NCBI GenBank assembly: GCA_039707655.1
Contig: CM077666.1
Location: forward strand, 244,186,166 to 244,250,165
Origin: Elymus sibiricus
Lineage: Eukaryota; Streptophyta; Magnoliopsida; Poales; Poaceae
DNA length: 64,000 nt
Reading direction: 5' to 3'
The notes under the pieces are model-generated. The model saw only the letters and a program-made list of their open reading frames with translations. It did no database searches and was not told the origin of the DNA. Below, piece by piece: positions 12,514-25,300 of this stretch; the stretch's first letter is position 1; each line of letters begins with the position of its first letter. The position numbers and the translations under genes were made by a program.

Positions 12514-13413
12514 TGATGAGGACATCACTACCACAGTTACACCCACAGCCCCTGCTATTACATACATGGGACCAATTACTAGAGCTCGCGCACGCCAATT
12601 AAATTACCAGGTACTTTCGTTTCTTGGAAACCCTTCTAATGTTCATGAACATATGATGCTGCCTAAATTAGATACTTTTGTTTTGCTTACAAATGAAGGG
12701 CCTAGCATGGACAAGAGGGATGGCCGTTGGAGCGGGATCAAGCATGGAGCGGAAGGTGTGTGCACGAGAGACCTCAATGGTGTTTCAAGTGATGATTTCA
12801 GGACTTTGAAGCCACCATAATCTTGGACGAAATATACAAGATGTCACTTCATAAATTTCGTCCAGAGGCTATTATAGGTGTTGTGTCACCTTATTTTTGG
12901 GCCAGGCCCACGTAATTTCGAAATACATCAGTATAGGCTGTTTTTAGAGTCCGTATGTGTGGGGAAACAGAGTTAGGGTTGATTTCGGACCCCTCCTCCA
13001 AGGGGTCACGAAATTCCTCCCTACTCCCTCATATATACAGCCCTTAGGGCGTCGTTTAGACCTTGGGATTTGTTTAGTTAAAAGTTCGCCATTGCAACTT
13101 TGTGTACTTCGTTTGTGTCCAACGACCAGACCAAGATCGCTTTCGGATCCCGACCTTTATCAATACTTCATATATATTCGCAATATTCATATTGCAATTT
13201 CAATTTCTTGCTTGTTCTTCGTTTGCACGCAAGAAATAGACCTTCGTGGTCAGGTTGATCGTGCTCCGGCATGGTCAATAACCTCTCGAAGTTGGTTTAG
13301 TGATTGCTAAGGCGCGACGTCATCGCACGTTCGTAGTCGGATCGTCAAAGTCGACTTCTACCAAAACGATAGCCACCATCTCATCGAAAGACGGGACACC
13401 TTAGCCTCTATCA
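12514..13413 (+). repeat. LTR1 of composite CRM element
   Basis: A 900-bp LTR starting TGATGAGGAC and ending CTCTATCA, with a TATA-like atatatac at 13031-13038. It repeats the polyprotein C-terminus as an orphan frame (12566-12820). It is followed by the primer-binding site TGGTATCATAT at 13416, close to the initiator-Met type. Confidence 0.93.
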
Positions 13414-14611
13414 AGTGGTATCATATATCCAGGTTGCTCGGTGAGCTTTTACCAGTTTTCGTAGTCTAGATTACATCTGTTCTTCATATCTACAGTCCAT
13501 GAAAAAACCACAAAAAAAATTAGGGTTAGTTCATCATATCCGAACCAATCTGAGCTTGTTGCAATTTTCTGTTCGGTATTTTGCTTTGTTGAATTTGCGG
13601 TTGCATCGTCGTGTCAAGTTGCTGGTTTTAGCGTCTAGTCCTTTAGAGTTTCGAGTTCTGTTCACAAGTTGTCACGCCGCCACCACACCATCTTCATCGC
13701 TGCCATATACCCCCACCGCACCATCTTCCTCGCTGTCATATATACACCACCACATCATATACATCGCCGCTGCCTTACATATACCTCCAATCCTACTCCA
13801 TATACCACCACCAATCCTAGTCCTTTTCAGATTAGGTTTGCTTCCGAGATCCTTTTGTAGTCAGATTCGTTTTCCCTTGCCGGAGTAGGTTTCGGGAAAA
13901 AAATTCTGGAAACCACCCTCCGTTTAGGCCCAAAATTTTCCAAAAACGCAACTGTCAAAAAAAATTCTGGCTATCCTATTTTTAGGAGTTTCTGAGCGTT
14001 TTGAGGCAGTCGCCATTATAGAAAGTTTTTTTTGAGCAGTTTCCAATTTTTGGTCCGGACAGCCGGAAAAAAAAATTCAAAAAAAAAATTCGTGTCTATC
14101 CTGTTTTTAGACCTCGGGAAGAGTTTTGAGACACTCGCCATTATAGCGATTTTTTGCTGAAAAAAAAAGCGAAAAAAGCGCCAACAAAAAAAAGAGCAAA
14201 AAAAACATTCAGAGTGTGCTTTTCACTTGTTGACGTGCCACGCCGTGATTTTGTTGGTGTTCTAGGCTCGCGTCTCTAGTACGGTCTAGCCTAGGACCAG
14301 CACAGTACCGTCGTTGAGCGTTTATTCACCTTTGCATCTCTGAATTGATTGTTGCTGACCTTTTTGCTACCATATATTAAGCCTTCCCAGGTCCACATAT
14401 TCTCTACATCGTGCGTTTGACATCACCTGGCAATCGCTCTATCCACGCTTTGAGGCGTTTTTGACTACAACGGTTGCCGATCACCACCTGCTGCTTGGTA
14501 AGAACGGGTAAGAATTTGTGATTCGCTTGACGGATTTGTGACTTTCCACCACACCACTTCATATTAGTAGTCTGTAGGACATATTCTTGTGTGTTTCTTT
14601 TGCTGCTAACC
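13414..14611 (+). other. PBS and long leader of composite CRM element
   Basis: Non-coding leader from the PBS (13416) to the probable gag ATG at 14612. It contains CCA/CAT-rich low-complexity DNA (13675-13860). Two imperfect copies of a ~125-bp segment (about 13955-14080 and 14080-14160) share 'ctatcct.tttttag' and 'tcgccattatag'. Open frames here (for example 13499-13888) are low complexity and probably not coding. Confidence 0.65.
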
Positions 14612-17600
14612 ATGACAGGATCACAAGCCGACCAGATCGACTGGGCGAACATGACGCAGAAGGAACTAGATGATACGTTTCAACAAATGTTGGGTGAACA
14701 GGTACAGGATGTGATGAGCAGTTTTGGTAAGGCTCTGGAGAGGATAGATGACATTGAGAAGACAATTGACACCAAGTTGGACGCCAAGTTCGATGTGCTA
14801 CTCGCGCGTCTACCACCACCACTTGCTGCCCCTGCTGCACCGTTGCAACACCAACAACGACCACCTCCACATCGCCCCGCTCCAGTAGGACGAGCGCAGC
14901 GTGTTCCCCTTGAGGCCGGCCAACATTCTGGTGCCGCTGCAACTGCTGCTGATGCTTCTGTGGCTCCTGCTGCTGCTGTTGACGAGAACGATGATTACGA
15001 GGATGATTATGAGGATGAGGTTGCTCAAAATCAGAACTACGTGCAACCACCAGCACCACCACCACCAGGTCGTCCACATGCATATGATCGCAACGGTAGG
15101 GCTGCTCCACGTCCTCAGGTACGAGATAATGACCATATCCCTAAACTGAAATTGAATATTCCGCCATTTGAGGGTAGATACATTCCTGATGTCTATCTTA
15201 CTTGGGATTTAGAAACTGAACAACGTTTTACATGCTTACAATATCCTGAGGGTAGACGTGTTGCTCCTGCTGTTTGTGCTTTCACTAGTTTTGCTTGTGT
15301 TTGGTGGTCTGAACATTGTAGAGTATATCATGATAATATTCCAACTACTTGGGCTGCTCTGAAAAATGCTATGCGTACTCGTTGGGTTCCACCATATTAT
15401 CAACGTGAATTACTTCAAAAATTTCAGCGTTTAAGACAAGGAAATTTTTTTGTAGAAGAATATTATCAGGAATTACAAACTGGCATGATTAGATGTGGTA
15501 TTGTTGAGGATAATGAAGCTATGCTTGCACGTTTTATGGGTGGCTTAAACAGAGAAATTCAAACCATCTTAGAGTATAAGGAGTATAACAATATCACTCG
15601 TTTATTCCATCTTGCTTGCAAAGCTGAAGGTGAAGTGCAGGATCGACAGGCATTGGCGCGAACTAACTTTTCTGCAGGTCGATCTTCATCATGGACACCG
15701 CGTACATCGTCTACTTCCACACGTCCTGCTGCAATACCGCCTACTTCCTCCGCCAACTCCAACCGGGATACAAGGAAACAGGCACCACCACAACCATCCG
15801 CCAAGAACACACCTTCTGGTCCAGCACAGAGCTCTTCTTCATCCATGGCATCAATAGGGCAAGCACATGATGTTATATGTCATCGTTGCAAGGGGTGGAG
15901 GTCACTATACGAGCAAATGTCCGTCTCCGCATGTGATGATTGTTACTGAGGATGGTGGGTATGAGTCCGCTAGTGACCATGATGAGGAGACTTTGGCTCT
16001 TATTGCTAGTGAAGACCAGGGTGGACATGATTCTGAACAAGAGACACAATACATGGCTGCTGAAGACGCTGACAGGTATGAAAGTTTAGTTGCTCAACGT
16101 GTTTTGAGTGTGCAGGTAACACAGGCTAAGCAAAATCAGAGGCACAATTTGTTCCATACGAAGGGAGTTGTGAAGGAACGTTCTGTGCGCGTCATCATAG
16201 ATGGAGGGAGTTGCAACAACTTGGCTAGCATGGAGATGGTGGAGAAGATGTCTCTCACCACAAGACCACATCCACATCCTTACTACATACAATGGTTCAA
16301 CAACAGCGGGAAAGTTAAGGTAACACGTACTGTTCGTGTGCATTTTACTATAGCTACATATGCTGATTATGTTGATTGTGATGTGGTACCCATGCAAGCA
16401 TGTTCCTTATTACTTGGTAGACCATGGCAATTCGATAAAAATTGTGTACACCATGGTAGAAACAATCAGTATACTCTTGTTCATAAGGAAAAACATATTA
16501 CGTTGCTTCCTATGACTCCTGAACACATTTTGAAAGACGACGTGAATAGAGCTAGTAAAGCAAAGCAGGAGCAGAACAAGAGTGAAAACCAGATTGTGGC
16601 AAAAGAATTTGAGCACCAAATGAAGCCTAATAACAAACCATCATCTCATGTTGCTTCTAAAATTAAATTGAAAAGTGGATGTTTGCTTGCCACCAAATCT
16701 GATATTGATGACCTAGATTTTAGCAAATCTGTTTGCTATGCTTTTGTGTGCAAAGAGGCATTATTTTCATTCGAGGACATGCCACCCTCTTTGTCTCCTG
16801 CTGTCACTAACATTTTGCAGGAGTTCGCTGACGTTTTTCCACATGACGTGCCACCGGGATTACCACCTATTCGAGGGATTGAGCATCAGATTGACTTAAT
16901 TCCCGGTGTATCACTGCCCAACCGTGCTCCATACCGTTCCAATCCAAAGGAGACGAAGGAGATTATGCGTCAAGTACAGGAGCTGCTCGACAAAGGTTAT
17001 ATACGCGAATCTCTTAGTCCTTGTGCTGTTCCTATTATACTAGTGCCAAAAAAGGATGGTACATCGCGTATGTGTGTTGATTGTAGAGGAATTAATAATA
17101 TTACTATTCGTTATCGTCATCCTATTCCTAGGCTAGATGATATGCTTGATGAATTAAGTGGCTCTACAATTTTCTCCAAAGTTGATTTGCGTAGTGGATA
17201 CCATCAAATTCGTATGAAATTGGGAGATGAATGGAAAACAGCATTTAAAACTAAGTTTGGCTTATATGAGTGGTTAGTCATGCCTTTTGGGTTAACTAAT
17301 GCCCCTAGTACTTTCATGAGATTAATGAATGAGGTTTTACGTGCTTTCATTGGACGATTTGTGGTAGTCTATTTTGATGATATACTGATTTATAGCAAAT
17401 CTTTGGAGGAACATTTGGAACATTTACGTGCTGTTTTTATTGCGCTACGTGATGCACGTTTGTTTGGTAACCTTGGGAAGTGCACCTTTTGCACCGACCG
17501 AGTATCTTTTCTTGGCTATGTTGTTACTCCACAGGGAATTGAAGTTGATAAAGCCAAGATTGAAGCTATTGAGAGTTGGCCGCAGCCCAAAGCGGTCACA

Positions 17601-19749
17601 CAAGTGAGGAGTTTTCTTGGCCTCGCTGGTTTCTATAGGCGTTTTGTGAGAGATTTCAGCACCATTGCTGCACCTCTCAATGAGCTTACAAAGAAGGATG
17701 TGCCTTTTGTTTGGGGTACTGCACAGGAAGAGGCCTTCACGGTATTGAAAGATAAGTTGACACATGCTCCTTTACTCCAACTTCCTGATTTTAATAAGAC
17801 TTTTGAGCTTGAATGTGATGCTAGTGGAATTGGATTAGGAGGTGTGTTATTACAAGATGGTAAACCTGTTGCATACTTTTTCTGAAAAATTGAGTGGGCC
17901 TAGTCTGAACTATTCTACTTATGATAAAGAATTATATGCTCTTGTTCGGACTTTAGAAACATGGCAACATTATTTATGGCCCAAAGAATTTGTTATACAT
18001 TCTGATCATGAATCTTTGAAACATATTAAAAGTCAAGCAAAACTGAATCGTAGACATGCTAAATGGGTTGAATTCATTGAGACTTTCCCTTATGTTATTA
18101 AACACAAGAAGGGTAAAGAAAATGTTATTGCTGATGCATTGTCTCGTCGATATACTATGCTTTCTCAACTTGACTTTAAAATATTTGGTTTGGAGACCAT
18201 CAAAGATCAATATGTGCATGATGCTGAATTTAAAGATGTAATGCAGAATTGTAAAGTAGGAAGAACATGGAACAAGTTCGTCATTAATGATGGATTTGTG
18301 TTCCGTGCTAACAAGCTATGCATTCCAGCTAGCTCTGTTCGTCTATTGTTGTTCCAGGAGGCGCATGGAGGGGGATTAATGGGACACTTTGGCGTGAAGA
18401 AGACGGAGGACGTACTTGCTACACATTTCTTTTGGCCAAAGATGAGACGGGATGTTGAGCGTTTTGTTGCTCGCTGCACTACATGTCAAAAAGCTAAGTC
18501 ACGACTCAATCCTCATGGTTTATATATGCCTTTGCCTGTACCTACTATTCCTTGGGAAGATATATCTATGGACTTTGTTTTAGGTTTACCTCGAACAAAG
18601 AAGGGGAGGGATAGCATATTTGTTGTCGTGGATAGATTTTCGAAAATGGCACACTTTATACCATGTCATAAAAGTGATGATGCTGCAAATGTTGCTGATT
18701 TGTTCTTTCGTGAAATTATTCGCTTGCATGGTGTGCCAAATACAATTGTTTCAGATCGTGATACTAAATTTCTTAGCCACTTTTGGAGATGTTTATGGGC
18801 TAAGTTGAGGACAAAATTGCTTTTTTGTACTACATGTCACCCCCAAACTGATGGACAAACTGAAGTAGTCAATAGAACATTGTCTACTATGCTTAGGGCT
18901 GTTTTAAAGACTAATCTGAAAATGTGGGAAGAATGCTTACATCATATTGAATTTGCTTATAATCGTTCGCTGCATTCTACTACTAAGATGTGCCCTTTTG
19001 AAGTTGTGTATGGTTTCCTACCTCGTGCACCTATTGATTTGTTGCCTCTTCCATCTTCAGAGAAGGTTAATTTTGATGCTAAACAACGTGCTGAATTGAT
19101 CTTAAAAATGCATGAGTTAACTAAGGAAAACATTGAGCGTATGAATGCTAAATATAAACTTGCTGGAGATAAGGGTAGAAAATGTGTTGTCTTTGCACCT
19201 GGAGATCTTTTTTGGTTACATTTGCGTAAGGATAGGTTTCCTGATTTGCGCAAGTCAAAACTAATGCCCCGTGCTGATGGTCCTTTTAAGGTGTTAGAGA
19301 AAATAAATGATAATGCATATAAACTTGAGCTGCCTCCAGATTTTGGGGTTAGTCCCACTTTTAACATTGCAGATTTGAAGCCTTATTTGGGTGAGGAATA
19401 TGAGCTTCCGTCGAGGACGACTTCAATTCAAGAAGGGGAGGATGATGAGGACATCACTACCACAGTTACACCCACAGCCCCTGCTGTTACATACATGGGA
19501 CCAATTACTAGAGCTCGCGCACGCCAATTAAATTACCAGGTACTTTTGTTTCTTGGAAACCCTTCTAATGTTCATGAACATATGATGCTGCCTAAATTAG
19601 ATACTTTTGTTTTGCTTACAAATGAAGGGCCTAGCATGGACAAGAGGGATGGCCGTTGGAGCGGGATCAAGCATGGAGCGGAAGGTGTGTGCACGGGAGA
19701 CCTCAATGGTGTTTCAAGTGATGATTTCAGGACTTTGAAGCCACCATAA
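14612..19749 (+). pseudogene. CRM gag-pol polyprotein with two 1-nt shifts
   Basis: Starts at ATG 14612 (MTGSQADQIDW) and ends at TAA 19747-19749 inside LTR2. Order: Gag (acidic and Pro/Ala-rich N terminus, conserved core near 15140-15640); zinc knuckle (15876-15920); protease VIIDGGSC (about 16195); RT with YFDDILIYS (about 17372); RNase H with ECDASG and YDKELYAL; integrase with HHCC finger, SMDF, SDRD and GQTE; CR motif GPITRARA in the LTR. Two single-base insertions break the frame: one inside the zinc knuckle (about 15890-15897, in a G-rich run) and one in a T run after KPVAYF (about 17876-17881). No other stop was seen. The damage is slight, matching the near-identical LTR1/LTR2 pair. 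Its N-terminal Gag differs clearly from the minus-strand CRM element, so the two are different families. Confidence 0.93.
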
Positions 19750-20342
19750 TCTTGGACGAAATATACAAGATGTCACTTCATAAATTTCGTCCAGAGGCTA
19801 TTATAGGTGTTGTGTCACCTTATTTTTGGGCCAGGCCCACGTAATTTCGAAATACATCAGTATAGGCTGTTTTTAGAGTCCGTATGTGTGGGGAAACAGA
19901 GTTAGGGTTGATTTCGGACCCCTCCTCCAAGGGGTCACGAAATTCCTCCCTACTCCCTCATATATACAGCCCTTAGGGCGTCGTTTAGACCTTGGGATTT
20001 GTTTAGTTAAAAGTTCGCCATTGCAACTTTGTGTACTTCGTTTGTGTCCAACGACCAGACCAAGATCGCTTTCGGATCCCGACCTTTATCAATACTTCAT
20101 ATATATTCGCAATATTCATATTGCAATTTCAATTTCTTGCTTGTTCTTCGTTTGCACGCAAGAAATAGACCTTCGTGGTCAGGTTGATCGTGCTCCGGCA
20201 TGGTCAATAACCTCTCGAAGTTGGTTTAGTGATTGCTAAGGCGCGACGTCATCGCACGTTCGTAGTCGGATCGTCAAAGTCGACTTCTACCAAAACGATA
20301 GCCACCATCTCATCGAAAGACGGGACACCTTAGCCTCTATCA
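19443..20342 (+). repeat. LTR2 of composite CRM element
   Basis: A 900-bp LTR preceded by the purine tract aagaaggggagga and by coding sequence. A normal 3' LTR would be followed by host DNA. Instead, PBS TGGTATCAGATATCC and leader sequence follow directly at 20345. TATA-like tatatac at 19961-19967. Confidence 0.93.
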
Positions 20343-20610
20343 AGTGGTATCAGATATCCAGGTTGCTCGGTGAGCTTTTACCAGTTTTCGTAGTCTAGAT
20401 TACATCTGTTCTTCATATCTACAGTCCATGAAAAAACCACACAAAAAAATTAGGGTTAGTTCATCATATCCGAACCAATCTGAGCTTGTTGCAATTTTCT
20501 GTTCGGTATTTTGCTTTGTTGAATTTGCGGTTGCATCGTCGTGTCAAGTTGCTGGTTTTAGCATCTAGTCCTTTAGAGTTTCGAGTTCTGTTCACAAGTT
20601 GTCACGCCGC
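20343..20610 (+). other. Residual internal stub between LTR2 and LTR3
   Basis: These 268 bp match 13414-13681, the start of the internal region, with about three differences. At 20610/20611 the sequence jumps from leader (...gtcacgccgc) straight into an LTR about 22 bp inside its start (agttacaccc...). Everything from the leader through pol to the LTR start has been deleted from this second unit. Confidence 0.9.
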
Positions 20611-21489
20611 AGTTACACCCACAGCCCCTGCTATTACATACATGGGACCAATTACTAGAGCTCGCGCACGCCAATTAAATTACCAGGTACTTTCGTTTCT
20701 TGGAAACCCTTCTAATGTTCATGAACATATGATGCTGCCTAAATTAGATACTTTTGTTTTGCTTACAAATGAAGGGCCTAGCATGGACAAGAGGGATGGC
20801 CGTTGGAGCAGGATCAAGCATGGAGCGGAAGGTGTGTGCACGGGAGACCTCAATGGTGTTTCAAGTGATGATTTCAGGACTTTGAAGCCACCATAATCTT
20901 GGACGAAATATACAAGATGTCACTTCATAAATTTTGTCCAGAGGCTATTATAGGTGCTGTGTCACCTTATTTTTGGGCCAGGCCCATGTAATTTCGAAAT
21001 ACATCAGTATAGGCTGTTTTTAGGGTCCGTATGTGTGGGGAAACAGAGTTAGGGTTGATTTCGGACCCCTCCTCCAAGGGGTCACGAAATTCCCCCCTAC
21101 TCCCTCATATATACAGCCCTTAGGGCGTCGTTTAGACCTTGGGATTTGTTTAGTTAAAAGTTAGCCATTGCAACTTTGTGTACTTCGTTTGTGTCCAACG
21201 ACCAGACCAAGACCGCTTTCGGATCCCCACCTTTATCAATACTTCATATATATTCGCAATATTCATATTACAATTTCAATTTCTTGCTTGTTCTTCGTTT
21301 GCACGCAGGAAATAGACCTTCGTGGTCAGGTTGATCGTGCTCCGGCGTGGTCAATAACCTCTCGAAGTTGGTTTAGTGATTGCTAAGGCGCGACGTCGTC
21401 GCACGTTCGTAGTCGGATCGTCAAAGTCGACTTCTACCAAAACGATAGCCACCATCTCATCGAAAGATGGGACACCTTAGCCTCTATCA
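20611..21489 (+). repeat. LTR3 of composite CRM element, 5' end missing
   Basis: An LTR copy lacking the first ~21 bp and ending CTCTATCA at 21489, next to target copy GGTTC. It carries about 16 differences from LTR1 and LTR2, nearly all beyond 20800; the first part shares its variants with LTR1. It again encodes the CR-motif tail ([12 protein letters not shown]). Confidence 0.9.
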
Positions 21490-21494
21490 GGTTC

Positions 21495-22352
21495 TCTCTC
21501 AGAAAATGTATGGTGGAAGTGTATGCACGTTCTGATGGCTCTCCTTACTGGGTAAGAAGGGGTGGAGGGGTATATATAGCCTCCACACAAAATCCAACCG
21601 TTGCACACTTTTGACCCAACTCGGTGGCACTGATCAGAAATCTCAGTGGCACCGAACTGTGTAAAAGATATGAACATTAGGAATCTCGGTGGGATCGACT
21701 AGAACAACTCGGATGGACCGATGTGCAATGGTTACGGCAAACCTAGTCTCGGTGGCACCGATTGCATCAACTCGGTGGGATCGAAGTGAAGCAATAAGGC
21801 AACAAAGAGTTGGCAAGCCATCTTGGTGGGACCGATTTGCAAATCTCGGTGGGACCAAAGTAATTGCAAACGATTATAGAGAGTTGGCAAGGCCATCTCG
21901 GTGGGACCGAGATCCATATCGGTGGATCCGATTTGTTAGGGTTTTGGCAGTGGCTAAGTCCAGATGAACTCGGTGGCTCCAGATAGGAAATTTTCGATGG
22001 GGCCAAGTTGGAATGTAGGTTTTGGACATATTTGGATGGAGAAAGTGGTTGAGGGTTTTGGAGTACTGTCACTAAGCACTTGAGCAAAAAGACCATTAAG
22101 CAACACCTCATCCCCTTTTAATAGTATTGGCTTTCCTATGGACTCAATGTGATCTTGGATCACTTAACAAAAAATGTAGAGTCTTGAGCTTATGCCAATC
22201 CATGTCCTTAGCATTTTGAGGGGTCCACATCTCTAGTCCATGCCATGCCAATCATTGAACATCCTGAAATCTTTAACTTGAATGGACATTAGTTCAATGA
22301 GATATATGTTGTTACAAATTACCAAAACCACCAAGGGAGCAAATGTGCTTTC
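21495..22352. repeat. Unclassified Triticeae LTR-like repeat, segment 3
   Basis: Right part of the repeat. It contains a cluster of a degenerate ~14-bp word, consensus CTCGGTGGGACCGA, at about 21625-21985 (roughly a dozen copies at irregular spacing). It ends in 'accaccaagggagc..tgctttca', after which Gag sequence of Tat element A begins. The exact right border (about 22345-22353) is uncertain because no matching target duplication is visible. Confidence 0.6.
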
Positions 22353-25300
22353 ACTGTCGAGGACACACCAGAGAGCTCTGCCGGCAAGAGCAAGAGAGCC
22401 AAGGTTTCCGCGCCAGCGACTAAACAAGTTTCTGCGAAAGAAGGTGGGACGAGTGGCACTTTCTCTATAAGTGCCACTCTCAGTGACAAACAGGAAAGTG
22501 AGCTCGTTGCCTTCCTACGGGCGAATGTCGATGTGTTTGCTTGGCAAGCATCTGACATCCTCGGTGTTCCTAGGGAGGTAATTGAGCACCACCTTGCTGT
22601 CTGCCCTCATGTGAGACCCGTTAAGCAGAAGATCAGAAAGCAAGCCTTGGAGCGGCAAGAGTTTATTGCCGAGGAGATTAAGAAGTTAGAAGCAGCAGGC
22701 CTGGTTAGAGGAGTGCTACACCCTACATGGTTAGCCAATCCGGTGGTGGTGCGTAAGGCGAACGGGAAGTGGAGGCTTTGTATCGACTTCACCGATATAA
22801 ATAAAGCATGTCCCAAGGACCCTTTCCCTTTGCCGCGCATTGACCAGATTGTGGACTCCACTGCTGGCTGTGACTTACTCTCTTTCCTTGACGCCTATTC
22901 TGGTTATCATTAGATCTTTATGGCCAAAGAAGATGAGGAAAAAACCGCATTCATCACTCCATGTGGCACATACTGCTTTTTGCGTATGCCTTTCGGATTG
23001 AAGAGTGCCGGAGCAACCTTTGCCAGAGTGGTCCAGATTGGTTTTGAGCCACAGCTGCATAGAAATCTAGAAGCTTACATGGATGACATTGTGGTCAAAA
23101 CCAGGGACAAGTCAACCCTGATCCAGGATCTAGAGGAAACTTTTGCCAACTTGCGCAAGCTCAACTTGAAGCTCAACCCCGAGAAGTGTGTGTTCGGTGT
23201 TCCATCTGGCAAGCTCCTTGGTTTCTTTGTGTCTCAGAGAGGGATTGAAGCTAACCCCGACAAGATCAAGGCAATTGAGCAGATGGAAGCACCGAGATGC
23301 GTCAAGGATGTCAGGCGCCTTGCCGGCTGCGTTGCCGCCCTCAGCAGGTTCATCTCCAAGTGTGCAGAGCGCGCCTTGCCATTTTTCAAGATATTGAAAA
23401 AGGCAGGTCCAGTGAACTGGACTCCGGAAGCGGAGGCCGCACTCGAAGATTTGAAGGAGTACCTATCCTCTCCGCTAGTCCTAGTAGCGCCTAGGCCGCA
23501 AGAGACGTTGCTGCTATACTTAGCGGCAACGAATCAAGTGGTTAGTGCTGCACTTGTGGCTGAAAGAGAGGCTGATGAGGAAGAGGTAGTAGCCACAGAG
23601 CCACGACCCGACGAGCCAGAATTTTCCCCGACAATGTCAACTGCCGATAAGCTAGAGATTGTGCAAGCCAGTCAGCCAGATTATCAAGTTGTGAAGAAGA
23701 AGATGGTGCAGCGCCCAGTCTACTTTGTCAACTCCCTCCTGCAAGGGGATAGGTCAAGGTACTCTGGTGTGCAAAAGTTCCTTTTTGGCCTTCTCATGGG
23801 CTCAAGGAAGCTGTGCCATTATTTTCAAGCACACCCAGTCACCGTCATCACTCGCTTTCCGTTCCAACGCATCTTGAGAAATCCAGAGGCGACCGGCAGG
23901 ATTGTGGAGTGGGCATTGGAGTTATCAAGTTTTGATTTGGAATTTGAGAGCACCTCGACGATCCAGAGCAGAGCCTTGGCAGAATTCATTGCAGAATGGA
24001 CCCCAACGCCAGATGAAGAAAAACCAGAGACCTCTCTCCCCGGCAAGGAAACAGTTGACGATTGGGTCATGTACTTTGACGGTGCTTTCACACTGAAAGG
24101 CGCCGGTGCCGGTGTGCTGCTTATAGCACCCACCGAAGAGCACCTCAAGTACGTGGTCCAGATGCACTTCCCCAGGGAGCAGGCTACCAACAACACTGCT
24201 GAGTACGAGGGTTTGCTTGCCGGTCTGCGCATTGCAATCGACCTCGGTATCCGGAAACTGATTATCAGAGGTGGCTCACAGCTTGTGGTGAGGCAGGTCA
24301 ACAAGGATTACCAAAGCCCTTTGATGGAGGCATATGTCGAAGAAGTGAGAAAGTTGGAAGAGCACTTTGACTGTCTGCAAGCAGAGCACATTCCTCGTGC
24401 CCGGAATGAGATTGCCGACGACCTGTCAAAGCTTGCCGCCCAAAAGATGCATGTGGAACTAGGAACTTTTGTGCTCCAACTAACTCAGCCATCCGTTACA
24501 CCATCGAAGCTGGCGAAGAAAAGAAAACATGATGTTGATGGTTACTTTCCGGCAGAGCTACCCGTAGCCGCCAAGAAAGCAGATACCACCGACAAGCCAC
24601 CCTTTGCCGGTGAGCCGCAGCATCCGGGAAGCCAAATCCTTGTCGTCGAAGCAAGTGTTCCCACAGAGGAAGAAATGCCTTTAGTCCTTGTCGTCGAGCC
24701 ACAAGCTCCGGCATGGGCGCAACGGATTGTCCAATTCCTCCAGACAGGAGACCTTCCCGATGAGCAAGAAGATGTAGAAAGAGTGGCCCATCAATCAAGG
24801 ATGTACAAGTTTATTGACATCACCTTGTACAGGAAGAGACCAAACGAGGTAAAATTGAAATGCATCTCCTGGGAAGATGGACAAAGATTGTTGGAAGAAA
24901 TACATGAAGGGATGTGCGGCTCTCATATTGGGTCACGCGCACTTGTCGGCAAGGCGTTCCGTCAAGGATTCTACTGGCCGAGAGCCCTTCAAGACGCCTT
25001 GGCGGTGGTTATCAGGTGCGAAGCATACCAGTTCCACTCCAAGGACATCCACCAACCAGCTCAAGCCCTCCAAACCATCCCTCTTTCCTGGCCCTTCTCG
25101 GTCTAGGGGCTCGACATTGTCGGCCTTTGCCCCGTGCTACCGGGGGCTTTGAATTCTTGTACGTTGTAATCGACAAGTTTACAAAGTGGCCTGAAGTAGA
25201 GCCAGTGAGAAAGGTGACGGCACAGTCAGCTATCAAGTTCCTCACAGGATTGGTTGCCCGTTTTGGTGTACCCAATAGGATCATTACCGACAACGGCACC

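Larger units (their letters stand above)
12514..21489 (+). mobile_element. Three-LTR composite CRM chromovirus, plus strand
   Basis: The structure is LTR1 (12514-13413), full internal region, LTR2 (19443-20342), a 268-bp internal stub (20343-20610), then LTR3 lacking its first bases (20611-21489). One target duplication, GGTTC, flanks the whole block (12509-12513 and 21490-21494), so the block descends from a single insertion. The LTR starts TGATGAGGACATC and the polyprotein ends inside LTR2 with a [14 protein letters not shown] CR motif, which places it in the CRM clade. It resembles the Cereba-type elements of wheat and barley, though I cannot confirm the family. LTR1 and LTR2 differ at three sites by eye, while LTR3 differs from them at about 16. 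Confidence 0.93.

Noticed and set aside
14559..15110. Long minus-strand frames opposite the composite CRM gag
   Set aside because: They are shadows of the low-complexity Pro/Ala/Asp-rich gag on the plus strand, rich in Gln and Val runs caused by triplet repeats.
21600..21990. CTCGGTGGGACCGA cluster as a CRISPR array or satellite
   Set aside because: Words are too short and degenerate, spacing is irregular, and the setting is a plant retrotransposon.
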